Assembly: GCA_963792175.1 (NCBI GenBank) | Contig: CAWBVG010000014.1 | Span: 62,001-126,000, forward strand | Origin: CAWBVG01 sp963792175 | GTDB lineage: Bacteria; Acidobacteriota; Vicinamibacteria; Vicinamibacterales; CAVVIG01 | Direction: 5' to 3' | DNA: 64,000 nt | Shown: piece by piece, positions 31,876 to 40,291 of the stretch | Layout of the letters: the number at the start of each line of letters is the position of its first letter | Numbering within the stretch: the stretch's first letter is position 1 | Position numbers and translations under genes: made by a program | Notes under the pieces: model-generated | Seen by the model: only the letters and a program-made list of their open reading frames with translations | The model's database searches: none | What the model was told of the DNA's origin: nothing

Positions 31876-34106
31876 TGCGATATTTCACGGCGGCGGTGTT
31901 CGTGGCGCTGGCAGCGCTCGCGCTGCAGGCGTCGTCACCGAAGTTCTTCCAGTCGTCGACCCAGACCGATTTTCTCAAGGGCGACGTCGAGAACCTGTCG
32001 ATTGACAGCCACGGCCAGCTGACGCTCGGTCCGGCCACCGAGCTCGTGTTCGAGACGTCGGCGCCGTTTCTGTGGTCGATGATCGCGGAGTCCGACGGCT
32101 CGCTGTTCGTCGGCACCGGCAACGAGGGCAAGGTCTTTCGCATCGATCCGCAGGGCAAGGGGTCGCTGTTCTTCGACAGCACCGAGCTCGAGGCCCACGC
32201 GCTCGCGCCCGCGCCGAACGGCGGGATTTACGTCGGCACGTCGCCCGACGGCCGCATTTACAAAGTCGATCGCAACGGCAACGCGTCGCCGTTCTTCAGC
32301 TCCGAGGACAAGTACATCTGGGCGCTGGCGGTCGACACGAAGGGCAACCTGTTCGCAGCGACCGGCGACAAGGGGATCATCTACAAGATCGCACCGGACG
32401 GCAAAGGCGTGCCGTTCTACAAGACCAACGCGACGCACGCCACCGCGCTCGCGTTCGACAAGGCCGGCAATCTCCTGGCCGGTACCGGCACGCCGGGGAA
32501 GGTGCTGCGGATCGATCCGGAGGGGAAGGCGTTCGTCCTGCTCGATTCGCCGTTCCAGGAAATCCGCGCTCTCCGATTCGACGACAAGGGCACGTTGTAC
32601 GTGGCGGCCCTGAGTGGACGTCCCGGGAGCAGCGGCGGCGGCGCCCCGGCGCTGACGGACGATCGCCCCGACCGCCCGGCGGCGACGGAAGCCCGTGCGC
32701 CAATCCCGTCGGTGTCCGTCGAGGTCACCTCGATGTCGATCGTCGACGTCGGCGGGAGCAGCGGCGCCTCGACGCGGGAAGATCGCCGCCAGCCGAAGGG
32801 TGCCGTCTATCGCATCTCTCCCGACGGCGTGTGGGACCAGCTCTGGGAGTCGCGCGACGACGCGCCGTACGATCTGACCTTCGATCAGAATGGCACGCTC
32901 GTCATCGGCACCGGCGGCAAGGGCAAGATCTACCGCCTCGAGGGCGACCCGCCGCGGCCGACCCTGCTGGCGCGCGCCAGCGCGCAGCAGGTGACCGCGT
33001 TCCACAAGGACGCGCGTGGCCGCCTGTACTACGCGACCGCGAATCCGGGAAAGGTCTTCAGGCTCTCCCCGGACCGCGCGCCGCGGGGCACCTACGAATC
33101 CGACGTGCGCGACGCGCAGATGGTGTCCACCTGGGGCGCAATCAGCTGGCGCGCCAGCGTGCCGGCCGGCAGCCGCATCGAGATGTACACGCGGTCCGGG
33201 AATACCGAAACCCCAGACGACACCTGGAGCGCCTGGGCCGGGCCGTACGTCAACGCCGAAGGATCGCCGGTGACGAGCCCCAAGGCCCGCTACCTGCAAT
33301 GGCGGTGCGTCGTCACCGGCCAGGGCGGCCCCGGGCCCGTGCTGACGTCGGTGACGGCTGCCTACCTGCAGCGCAATCTGCGGCCGGTGGTGCGCTCGAT
33401 CACCGTGCATCCGCCAGGCATCGTGTTTCAGAAGCCGTTCTCGACGGGCGATCCGGAGCTCGCCGGCTTCGAGGATCAGTCGACGCCGGACCGCAAGCTC
33501 GCCGCCGCGGCCAGCGCCCAGCCCGGGTCGTCCTCGTCGCTCGGCCGGCGCACCTACCAGAAATCGCTGCAGACGCTGATCTGGAAAGCCGACGACGAGA
33601 ACGACGACGACCTGGTGTACGACGTGCTCTACCGGCGCGAAGGTGAGACGGCGTGGAAGACGCTGCGGAAGGCGACGCCGGAAGCCATTCTCGTGTGGGA
33701 CACCACCACCATTCCGAACGGGACTTATTTCGTGAAGATCGTCGCTTCCGACTCGGCGTCGAATCCGGCGGCGACCGCGCTGGCCGGCGAGCTGGACAGC
33801 GTCGCGTTCGAGGTGGACAACGCGCCGCCGGCGATTGTCGTCGGCAACGTCCGCGTCGATCGCGGGCGCACCATCATTCCCTTCGACGTCAAGGACGACC
33901 ACTCCCCCATCCAGCGCGTCGAGTTCTCACAGGACGGCCAGCGCTGGCGCGGCGTTTTCCCGGTGGACGGGATTGCCGACTCCCGCGACGAGCACTACGA
34001 GCTGTCTGTGGATGGCGAGCTCGGCGAACGCGGCCTGACGCTTCGCGCGAGCGACTCGATGAACAACGTCGCGACCATGCACGTTCCACCTCCGCGCCGA
34101 CGATAG
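31875..34106 (+). CDS. Secreted beta-propeller protein with C-terminal Ig/FN3-like region
   Basis: 743 residues, unbroken. Signal peptide MRYFTAAVFVALAALALQAS. Repeated blades follow with the pattern GxxxVGTGNEGKVFRIDP / GIYVGTSPDGRIYKVD / LFAATGDKGIIYKI (about residues 65-420), resembling NHL or ligand-binding streptogramin-lyase-like propellers. The last 300 residues contain a fibronectin-like stretch (LIWKADDENDDDLVYDVLY) and another beta domain. Translationally coupled to the S55 gene by TGATG, so the two exported proteins probably act together. Substrate unknown. Confidence 0.75.
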   Translation: MRYFTAAVFVALAALALQASSPKFFQSSTQTDFLKGDVENLSIDSHGQLTLGPATELVFETSAPFLWSMIAESDGSLFVGTGNEGKVFRIDPQGKGSLFFDSTELEAHALAPAPNGGIYVGTSPDGRIYKVDRNGNASPFFSSEDKYIWALAVDTKGNLFAATGDKGIIYKIAPDGKGVPFYKTNATHATALAFDKAGNLLAGTGTPGKVLRIDPEGKAFVLLDSPFQEIRALRFDDKGTLYVAALSGRPGSSGGGAPALTDDRPDRPAATEARAPIPSVSVEVTSMSIVDVGGSSGASTREDRRQPKGAVYRISPDGVWDQLWESRDDAPYDLTFDQNGTLVIGTGGKGKIYRLEGDPPRPTLLARASAQQVTAFHKDARGRLYYATANPGKVFRLSPDRAPRGTYESDVRDAQMVSTWGAISWRASVPAGSRIEMYTRSGNTETPDDTWSAWAGPYVNAEGSPVTSPKARYLQWRCVVTGQGGPGPVLTSVTAAYLQRNLRPVVRSITVHPPGIVFQKPFSTGDPELAGFEDQSTPDRKLAAAASAQPGSSSSLGRRTYQKSLQTLIWKADDENDDDLVYDVLYRREGETAWKTLRKATPEAILVWDTTTIPNGTYFVKIVASDSASNPAATALAGELDSVAFEVDNAPPAIVVGNVRVDRGRTIIPFDVKDDHSPIQRVEFSQDGQRWRGVFPVDGIADSRDEHYELSVDGELGERGLTLRASDSMNNVATMHVPPPRRR

Positions 34107-34112
34107 AGAACC

Positions 34113-34242
34113 CCAGACGGCTTATCACGAAGACACGAAGAGACCGAAGACCACGAAGAGTCTTTTCGTAAGAGAAGAACTTCGCGTCCTTCGTCTCGCT
34201 GCGGCGTTGACCGAGCGAAGCGCGGGGCTTAGCCGAGCGTTA
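34113..34242. repeat. Two word-repeats between convergent genes
   Basis: Positions 34127-34165 carry tandem CACGAAGA/CCGAAGAC words. Positions 34201-34242 carry a dispersed element whose complement, CGCTCGGCTAAGCCCCGC, recurs at 63366-63384 with one extra base. The TAA stop of the anti-sigma gene (34240-34242) lies at the edge of the second element. No gene is present here. Confidence 0.65.
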
Positions 34243-35058
34243 CGCCCGGACGGTGCGGATGTGGGTCGTGGTGTCCGCGCGCTTCTTCGGCGGCAGCGGC
34301 ACGTCGAGCGGCTTGTTGGCGCGAACGGTCGCGCGCTCGACGAGCAGCAGCACCTGCGCGGTTCCCGGCAGCACCGGCTGCGCCGCATCGAGACGTGAGC
34401 GCGACACCACGTCGAGCAGCCCTTCGATCAATTGCACCTGGCTCGCCGCGGTTTGACGGCCATTGCGCAGCAGCGGCAGGTTCGGCAGGCGGCCCTGCCG
34501 GGTCAGCACCGCCTCGAGCGTGAAGACGGCGTCCTGCCCCGCCGACGCGTTCGCGCGTTGAAACCGCTCGGCCCAGCGTTCGCGGCAGGCCAGCGTCTCT
34601 CCCAAATCGGTCACCGAGTCGCATTCGAGCGGCGTCGCCAGCACGTTGACGATCGCCGCCAGCGAATCGGGCCGTTCATCGGCCGCGAACCGCATCATGC
34701 CGAGCACGATGACCATGCAGACCAACGCCGCAGCGGCGGCGCCGAGCCCGGCGTACACGAAGTGCATGTCGTCGAACAGTCCACGGACGGTGGTGACGAA
34801 CGCCACGTCGTCCTCGGCCTTGAGGCGGTTGACGACGTTGGCATTGAAGGCGGCGGCTTCTTCGTGCGTGAAGACTGGGCGGCTTGCCGCGCACGCCTGC
34901 AGCAGCGTCCGCACCTCACCAAGCTCCGCGAGCGCCGCGGCACAGTGATCGCACCACTCCAGATGGGAGCCGACCGCAATCTGATCCCGGACGTCGAGCT
35001 CGCGATCGTGAAACGCTTGCAGCCGCCGGCGCGCCGCCGCGCAGGAAAGCGGTCTCAT
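34240..35058 (-). CDS. Anti-sigma factor with putative zinc-finger domain
   Basis: 272 residues from an ATG overlapping the sigma stop (ATGA). The N-terminal ZAS-type motif has Cys in SCAAARRRLQAFHD and HLEWCDHC (HxxxCxxC). One membrane helix follows (about residues 100-122, LGAAAAALVCMVIVLGMM) and then a periplasmic part ending KKRADTTTHIRTVRA. The layout fits an anchored anti-sigma factor that holds the adjacent ECF sigma at the membrane. Gene order and overlap support the pairing. The release signal is not evident. Confidence 0.85.
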   Translation of the reverse strand: MRPLSCAAARRRLQAFHDRELDVRDQIAVGSHLEWCDHCAAALAELGEVRTLLQACAASRPVFTHEEAAAFNANVVNRLKAEDDVAFVTTVRGLFDDMHFVYAGLGAAAAALVCMVIVLGMMRFAADERPDSLAAIVNVLATPLECDSVTDLGETLACRERWAERFQRANASAGQDAVFTLEAVLTRQGRLPNLPLLRNGRQTAASQVQLIEGLLDVVSRSRLDAAQPVLPGTAQVLLLVERATVRANKPLDVPLPPKKRADTTTHIRTVRA

Positions 35059-35660
35059 GCCGTCCTCGCTTCGCGCAGCTCGAGCCGTAACGACTGGCGC
35101 GCGCGCGTGAGGCGCGATTTGACGGTGCCGATCGCGACGCCGAGGGAGAAGGCGATTTCCTCGTAGCTCAGGCCGTCGATTTCGCGCAGCACGATGGCGG
35201 TGCGCTGATCGAACGGCAGCTGATCGAGTGCCTGCTGCAGCCGCTCGGCCAGTTCCTTCTGGGCGAGGACGCGGTCCGGCGTCGTGTCGCCGTTCGAGCG
35301 GAACTCGCCGTGCAGCGCGATGTGCTGATCGAGCGACACCTGATCCGCTCGGTGACGCCGCCGCCAGAACCGGTGCCGGTTGCGCGCCTGGTTGACGGCG
35401 ATGCGGTAGATCCAGGTGCGGAGGCTCGACTGGCCGCGGAACCGGTGAATGGTGCGGAAGACGCGAAGGAAGACTTCCTGCGACAGGTCCAGCGCTTCGT
35501 CGTGATCGCCGAGCAGGTTCATGGCCAGCTGGACGACCATTCGCTGGTGTTCGGCCACGAGCTCCGAACAGGCCGATTCCTCGCCGGCAGCACAGCGCTG
35601 GATGAGCGCCGCCTCTCGGCCGCCTACGTCGCTCCAACTGGCAACGCGCGCCTGTTTCAC
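35055..35660 (-). CDS. ECF RNA polymerase sigma factor (RpoE-like)
   Basis: 201 residues from the GTG at 35660, chosen because GGAG lies 6 nt upstream. A GTG at 35672 is inside the promoter region. Region 2: LSQEVFLRVFRTIHRFRGQS and SSLRTWIYRIAVNQARNRHR. Region 4: LPFDQRTAIVLREIDGLSYE and GVAIGTVKSRLTRARQSL. It belongs to the RpoE-like group of ECF factors. An ECF-type promoter upstream indicates autoregulation, and the cognate anti-sigma gene follows with a 4-nt overlap. Confidence 0.92.
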   Translation of the reverse strand: MKQARVASWSDVGGREAALIQRCAAGEESACSELVAEHQRMVVQLAMNLLGDHDEALDLSQEVFLRVFRTIHRFRGQSSLRTWIYRIAVNQARNRHRFWRRRHRADQVSLDQHIALHGEFRSNGDTTPDRVLAQKELAERLQQALDQLPFDQRTAIVLREIDGLSYEEIAFSLGVAIGTVKSRLTRARQSLRLELREARTA

Positions 35661-35681
35661 GGAGATCTCCACTATATCAAG

Positions 35682-35709
35682 TTAGACCCCGGCCGTGGCC
35701 CAGGGTTCC
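35682..35709 (-). promoter_or_regulatory. ECF-sigma type promoter of the sigma operon
   Basis: On the minus strand GGAAC (35709-35705) and TCTAA (35686-35682) are separated by 18 nt, the spacing of sigma-E promoters (GGAACTT-N15-GTCTAA in Escherichia coli). A TATAGT hexamer at 35676-35671 is an alternative housekeeping -10. Confidence 0.55.
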
Positions 35710-35751
35710 GTCTGGGGCTGCTAGGATAGACGCCTAGGCCGCAGGCCCCCT

Positions 35752-37152
35752 ATGAAGCGCTCCCTTGCCGTCGTCGCGGTGCTGGCCCTGAGCGCCGCGG
35801 GGGCCGTCAGCGCCTATTGGGCGGTGGCCCGGCAGCGCGACTACCGGAAGGCGCTGAGCCGCGGCGATACCGCGCTGCGCGAGGACCAGACCTTTGCGGC
35901 CATCGAGGCCTACAGCGGGGCGATCGCCCTGCGCGGCGACTCGATGCTCGCCTACCTGCGACGGGGCGAAACCTACCAACGCCGTGGCGACCGCGGCGAC
36001 CTCGACGCCGCCGCCCGCGATTTTCGTAAGGCGGCGGCGCTCGACCCCAGCGCCACCCACCCCCTGGAATCGCTGGGCGACGTGCTGTATCAGGTCCAGC
36101 GGTATGGCAATGCGGCCGACGCCTTCGCCCAGTGCCTGCGGCTGGACGATCGCTCGGCGCGCGTGAGCTACAAGCTCGCGCTGTCCCGCTACCGCGACGG
36201 CGACGTGAACGGCGCGCTCGCCGCCGTGAACCAGGCCGTGCGGTTGGACGATCGGATGGCCGACGCCTACTACCTCCTGGGGATCTGCCTGCGGGAAAAA
36301 CGCCGGATGTCCGACGCGCTGCCAGCCCTCGAAAAGGCGGTCGCGCTTTCTCCGGGCTTGATCGCGGCGCGCGAGGAGCTGGCCGACGTATTCGCGGCGC
36401 TCGGCCGGCGCGGAGACGAGCTGGAGCAGCTGCAGCTGCTGGCGGGGCTCGATCGGGATCACGTCGAACGTCAGGTGGCGGTCGGCCTGGCGCACGCGCG
36501 CGCCGGGCACTGGGATCTCGCCGTGCTCACGCTCGGGAACGCGCTCGAGCGCAACCCGGACGAACCGCAGATCTATCGGGCGCTGGGACAGGTCTGGCTG
36601 GAGCGTCCGCGCGACGACCGCGCCTTCTTGAGCAAGGCGCGGCAGGCGCTCGAGCGCGCCGCCGCGAGTACGAACGCGGGCAGCGACGTGTTGACCTTGT
36701 ACGGGCGCGCGCTGCTGCAGGAGGGCGAGAACGAAGCGGCCGAGCATACGCTGCAGCAGGCGACGAGCCGCTATCCGATCGAGCCGGCCGCGTTCCTGCT
36801 CTACGCGTCCGCCGCCGAAAGGCAGAATCATCTGGATGCCGCTCGCAACGCCCTGATTCTCTATGGCAGCGTCGTCCCGGAGGATCGCGACTTCGTGGCG
36901 CGCGCGTCGCGGATCGCGGCGTTGTCACTGCGGCTCAACGACCCTGACACCGCGGTCGAATGGCTGGACCAGGCGGCGTCCGCCAGCCCGAACGATACGA
37001 AGCTGATCGCGCTCCTGGCAGAGGCCCAGCTGAAAGCAGGCGACACCGAAGCGGCGTCGGCGTCGATCGAACGCGGCTTGGCAAAAGATCCGGCGAACGC
37101 CGCGCTTCGGAGCGTGAAGCTCCGGGCCGACGCCCTCAAATCGAAACGCTGA
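35752..37152 (+). CDS. TPR-repeat protein with N-terminal membrane anchor
   Basis: 466 residues. One N-terminal hydrophobic segment (MKRSLAVVAVLALSAAGAVSAY), then about ten tetratricopeptide-like repeats, e.g. AYLRRGETYQRRGD, HPLESLGDVLYQVQRYGNAADAF and AYYLLGICLREKRRMSDALPAL. TPR arrays are protein-binding scaffolds. A TAGGAT -10-like hexamer lies about 25 nt upstream. It is divergent from the sigma/anti-sigma pair, so it could be a target of that sigma factor, but no matching promoter is seen on this side. Specific role unknown. Confidence 0.8.
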   Translation: MKRSLAVVAVLALSAAGAVSAYWAVARQRDYRKALSRGDTALREDQTFAAIEAYSGAIALRGDSMLAYLRRGETYQRRGDRGDLDAAARDFRKAAALDPSATHPLESLGDVLYQVQRYGNAADAFAQCLRLDDRSARVSYKLALSRYRDGDVNGALAAVNQAVRLDDRMADAYYLLGICLREKRRMSDALPALEKAVALSPGLIAAREELADVFAALGRRGDELEQLQLLAGLDRDHVERQVAVGLAHARAGHWDLAVLTLGNALERNPDEPQIYRALGQVWLERPRDDRAFLSKARQALERAAASTNAGSDVLTLYGRALLQEGENEAAEHTLQQATSRYPIEPAAFLLYASAAERQNHLDAARNALILYGSVVPEDRDFVARASRIAALSLRLNDPDTAVEWLDQAASASPNDTKLIALLAEAQLKAGDTEAASASIERGLAKDPANAALRSVKLRADALKSKR

Positions 37153-37163
37153 CCGCGCCGCGG

Positions 37164-37610
37164 CTACAGCAGCGTGGTCCGCGGATTGGCGTGGCCGTCG
37201 TCCAACGCCACGCACACCATGTTGAGCCGGTAGTACAGATCGTCGAGAAATGCTTTCTGCGAGACGAGCGAAAACAGGTGATGCTCGGCGATGGACACGA
37301 TCTGTACGTGCGCACCCGGCCCCGTCATCCACGCGAGCAGGTGACGTTGCTGGTCCAGGCTGAGCGCATCGGCGCCCCAGATAATCATCGCGCCGCTGGT
37401 GATCCGTGGCGGATCGGTGGCGACTGCGGGACGCCACTGCCAGATCGGTGTTCTCAGCTGTGGGCGGAGCCGCGACAGCGCCGGGCTGATGCTGGCGTCG
37501 TCTCCCACGAGGAGCACGTGCGGATGCCACTCGCGGAACAACGGCGGCTCGTTGACGTGACGGGCGGTCGCAACGGGGAATCTGTCGGGTGGGGCGAACG
37601 CTTGAAGCAT
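37164..37610 (-). CDS. Small protein resembling a truncated sigma-54 activator ATPase
   Basis: 148 residues from the ATG at 37610; an upstream extension to 37919 is open but lacks coding character. HPHVLLVGDDASISPALSRL resembles the opening of an AAA+ or receiver-like fold, and FLDDLYYRLNMVCVAL matches the sigma-54 activator element LYYRLN. Walker A, GAFTGA and the DNA-binding helix are all absent, so it cannot work as a normal activator. It may be a stand-alone short sigma-54-interaction relative or a remnant. It sits beside a gene with a sigma-54-like promoter. Confidence 0.5.
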   Translation of the reverse strand: MLQAFAPPDRFPVATARHVNEPPLFREWHPHVLLVGDDASISPALSRLRPQLRTPIWQWRPAVATDPPRITSGAMIIWGADALSLDQQRHLLAWMTGPGAHVQIVSIAEHHLFSLVSQKAFLDDLYYRLNMVCVALDDGHANPRTTLL

Positions 37611-37822
37611 GTCTGTGTGCCTGTCAGTCCATAAAACGGCGGACCCAACTCCCGAGCAACGTAGATGCCATCCGGTCGATTCATCAGCATCGGCCATTCG
37701 AGAGACGCGAGTCAGCTCTGCCGACGTCTCAGCCTGATACAGCAGTTGTAATGCTTTGAGTCGATGAGCCGGCTCGTTGCACGGTACTCGATTTAATTCC
37801 TGCCCAAATCGTCCGGCTCGCG

Positions 37823-37839
37823 CTGGCACCAAACCTGCT
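37823..37839 (+). promoter_or_regulatory. Sigma-54-like promoter
   Basis: CTGGCACCAAACCTGCT carries GG and GC exactly 10 nt apart and a perfect TGGCAC -24 element. The -12 element is CTGC instead of TTGC. The predicted start near 37850 is just upstream of the GTG at 37865. Confidence 0.55.
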
Positions 37840-37864
37840 GAGTTTTTGCCGAGGTTTGGCCCCA

Positions 37865-39773
37865 GTGAGTGGTTCGTGTCTTCTGCGCACGCTGCCCCGC
37901 ACGGTTTTCGTGGTTGCAAGCGCTCTCGCTCTAGCCACCCCTCGGGCCGCCGAGGCCCAGACCGGCGCCAACGTGCTGGTCGTGATCAACCACGCCAGTT
38001 CCGCCAGCGAAACGATTGGCCGTCAGTACGCGGAGCGGCGTGGCGTCCCCGAACACAACCTGTGTGTCCTGCAGCTCCCGCTCGACGAGTCGGTCAATCG
38101 CGAGGTCTACGACACGCAGATCGAGCAGCCCATCTGGGCCTGCATCGCAAACCGGCAGGCACAGGATCGAATCCTTTACATCGTGCTGACCAAGGATGTA
38201 CCGATTCGAATCAGCGGTACCAGCGGACGATCGGGCACCAACGCGAGCGTCGATTCAGAGCTGACGCTGCTCTACCGCCGCCGCACCGGCGAGTCGGTTC
38301 CGGTCGTGGGCTTCGTACCCAATCCCTACTTCGCCGGTGCCACCGCTTCGGCGACGGTCGAACCGTTCACGCATCGCTCGCACGACATCTATCTCGTGAC
38401 ACGGCTCGACGGTTACACCCTTCAGGATGCACTGGCGCTCATCGACCGCGCCGCCGCGCCGACGGCGGACGGCGTGCTTTGCCCTCGACACGCGAGCGGC
38501 GGAGGGCGACCCGATTCCCAACCGATGGCTCGGCGCGGCCGCCGAACGTCTGACGGCGCAGGGACTCGGCAACCGAATCGCGCCAGCCGGGCCGGCGGCC
38601 GGTCGCAGCGCGTTCGGCCTGCTGGGCTACTACTCCTGGGGGTCGAACGAGGACGGCAATCGCCGCCGGGCCCCCGATGTCACGTTCTATCCTGGAGCGC
38701 TCGCCGGCATGTTCGTCAGCACGGACGGCCGGACGTTCAAAGAGCCGCCGGCGTCGTGGCAACCCGGCGACCGCACGCCTAACGCGCGGTTCGCCGGCAC
38801 CTCCGATTCGCTCGCCGCGGACTTGATCCGCGCGGGCGTGACGGGCGTATCCGCGAATGTCGACGAGCCCTATCTCGATGCGTCGATTCGACCCGACATT
38901 CTGTTTCCGGCCTATGCCGGCGGCCGCAATCTGGCGGAGTCGTTCTACGCCGCGATGCCCTATCTGAGTTGGCAGACGCTCATCGTCGGCGACCCGCTGT
39001 GCGCGCCGTTTCCGCGGCAGCCTCTCACCGCCGAGGCCACCGATCCGCCGATCGAGGCCACGACCGAGTTGCCGGCCGAGTTCAGCCGCCGGAAGCTTGC
39101 GAACATCTATCCGGCGATTTCACGCTCTGCGGTCGTCGCGTTCATGAAGTTCCAATCGCGCGCACTCCGCGGCGACACGGCGGGCGCACGCAAGGCACTC
39201 GAAGCGGCAATCGCCGCGGAGCCGCGGTTCATTCCGGCGCGGATCGAACTGGCGCTGATCGACGACCACGCCGGCAACCGCGAATCGGCCATCGAGCAGT
39301 ACCGCGCCATCCTGACCTACAGCCCCAACGATCCGCTCGCGCTCAACAACCTCGCGTACGCGCTCGCGGTTTATCGCAACAGTCCCGAAGAGGCGCTGCC
39401 GATCGCCCAGCGCGCAACCGTCGTCGCGCGTGAAGATCCGACACGCCTCGGCGGCGCGAGCATCGCGAACTACTACTCACTGGGCACGTACCGGCGCGAG
39501 CCGCTGGTGCCGTACTCGCTCGACACGCTGGCGTGGGTGCAGCACCTGCTGGGTCGCCACGTGGAAGCGGCGAGCACAATTCGAGACGCGCTGGCCGCCG
39601 ACGCCGGCTTCGCGCCCGATCTCCGGTGGCATGCGGCGATCATCTACGCCGCTGTCGACGATATGCATCAGGCGTCTGCCGAGCTGAGCGCGGCCGTCAC
39701 CGCCGATCCCACGCTCGTGAACCGCGCGGAGATTCAGAAGCTGCGGCAGCAACTCGCCGCCAGAAAATTCTGA
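37865..39773 (+). CDS. TIGR03790-type exported protein with C-terminal TPR
   Basis: About 636 residues after a +1 shift near 38475. A signal peptide ends near AEAQTG. The core matches TIGR03790: VLVVINHASSASETIGRQYA, RRGVPEHNLCVL, ILYIVLTKDVPIRI and a later GYYSWGSNEDGN. The C-terminal third is TPR-like (FIPARIELALIDDHAGNRES). The family is of unknown function and known from acidobacteria, myxobacteria and planctomycetes. A sigma-54-like promoter precedes it and two sigma-54-related genes flank it. The start is GTG 37865, or TTG 37856 in frame. Confidence 0.75.
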
Positions 39774-39805
39774 TCTCCGTTAGAATTGGAGAGGGTTTCC
39801 GCAGA

Positions 39806-40291
39806 ATGGCCGCACGTCCGCAGCGACAGCATCCGTTGGACCGATCGGAACGAGCTCACCCGTTTCTGCGTCCGCATCGACCAATAGCTCAACCGGTGGC
39901 GCCGCCACCGATCGCGCCGAGGGAGCGCTTCGAGCCACCATGGACCGAGCGCCTGTGGGTACGGCTCGTGTGCCTGGCACTCAAACCGTTCAGTTGGCTC
40001 CACCGTTGCAAATGCTGCTGGCGGGGCCGGCTTCGAGCGAAGGTTGGCCATCAGCCGGATCATCTGGTGGTGCTGCACGTCTGCCCGGTATGCAACGCGG
40101 CACGGCCCGTCCCCTTTTCCTGCAGCCGGCATCACACCGGAAGCACCTCCTCGTCTAGCCTGCCGCGTCGTTTAAGAACGCCTGCCCCGCCGAAGCTCGT
40201 CAATCTTCAATCGAGCGAAGGTGGGTCTGAGCTCGCGTTCGACTCGTCGGACGCGATGCCAAGACGCGTCATCAGTTTCGTCAGTCCCTGA
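39806..40291 (+). CDS. Possible small Cys-rich protein
   Basis: A 161-residue ORF from an ATG preceded by TAGAAT (39781-39786) and GGAGAGGG. A Pro/Arg-rich N-terminus is followed by RLVCLALKPFSWLHRCKCC and, 22 residues on, CPVCNAARPVPFSC, which could form a zinc site. The last 28 residues overlap the 3' end of the opposite-strand sigma-54 activator, so the true end may be earlier, possibly hidden by a frame error. No family recognised. Confidence 0.35.
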   Translation: MAARPQRQHPLDRSERAHPFLRPHRPIAQPVAPPPIAPRERFEPPWTERLWVRLVCLALKPFSWLHRCKCCWRGRLRAKVGHQPDHLVVLHVCPVCNAARPVPFSCSRHHTGSTSSSSLPRRLRTPAPPKLVNLQSSEGGSELAFDSSDAMPRRVISFVSP

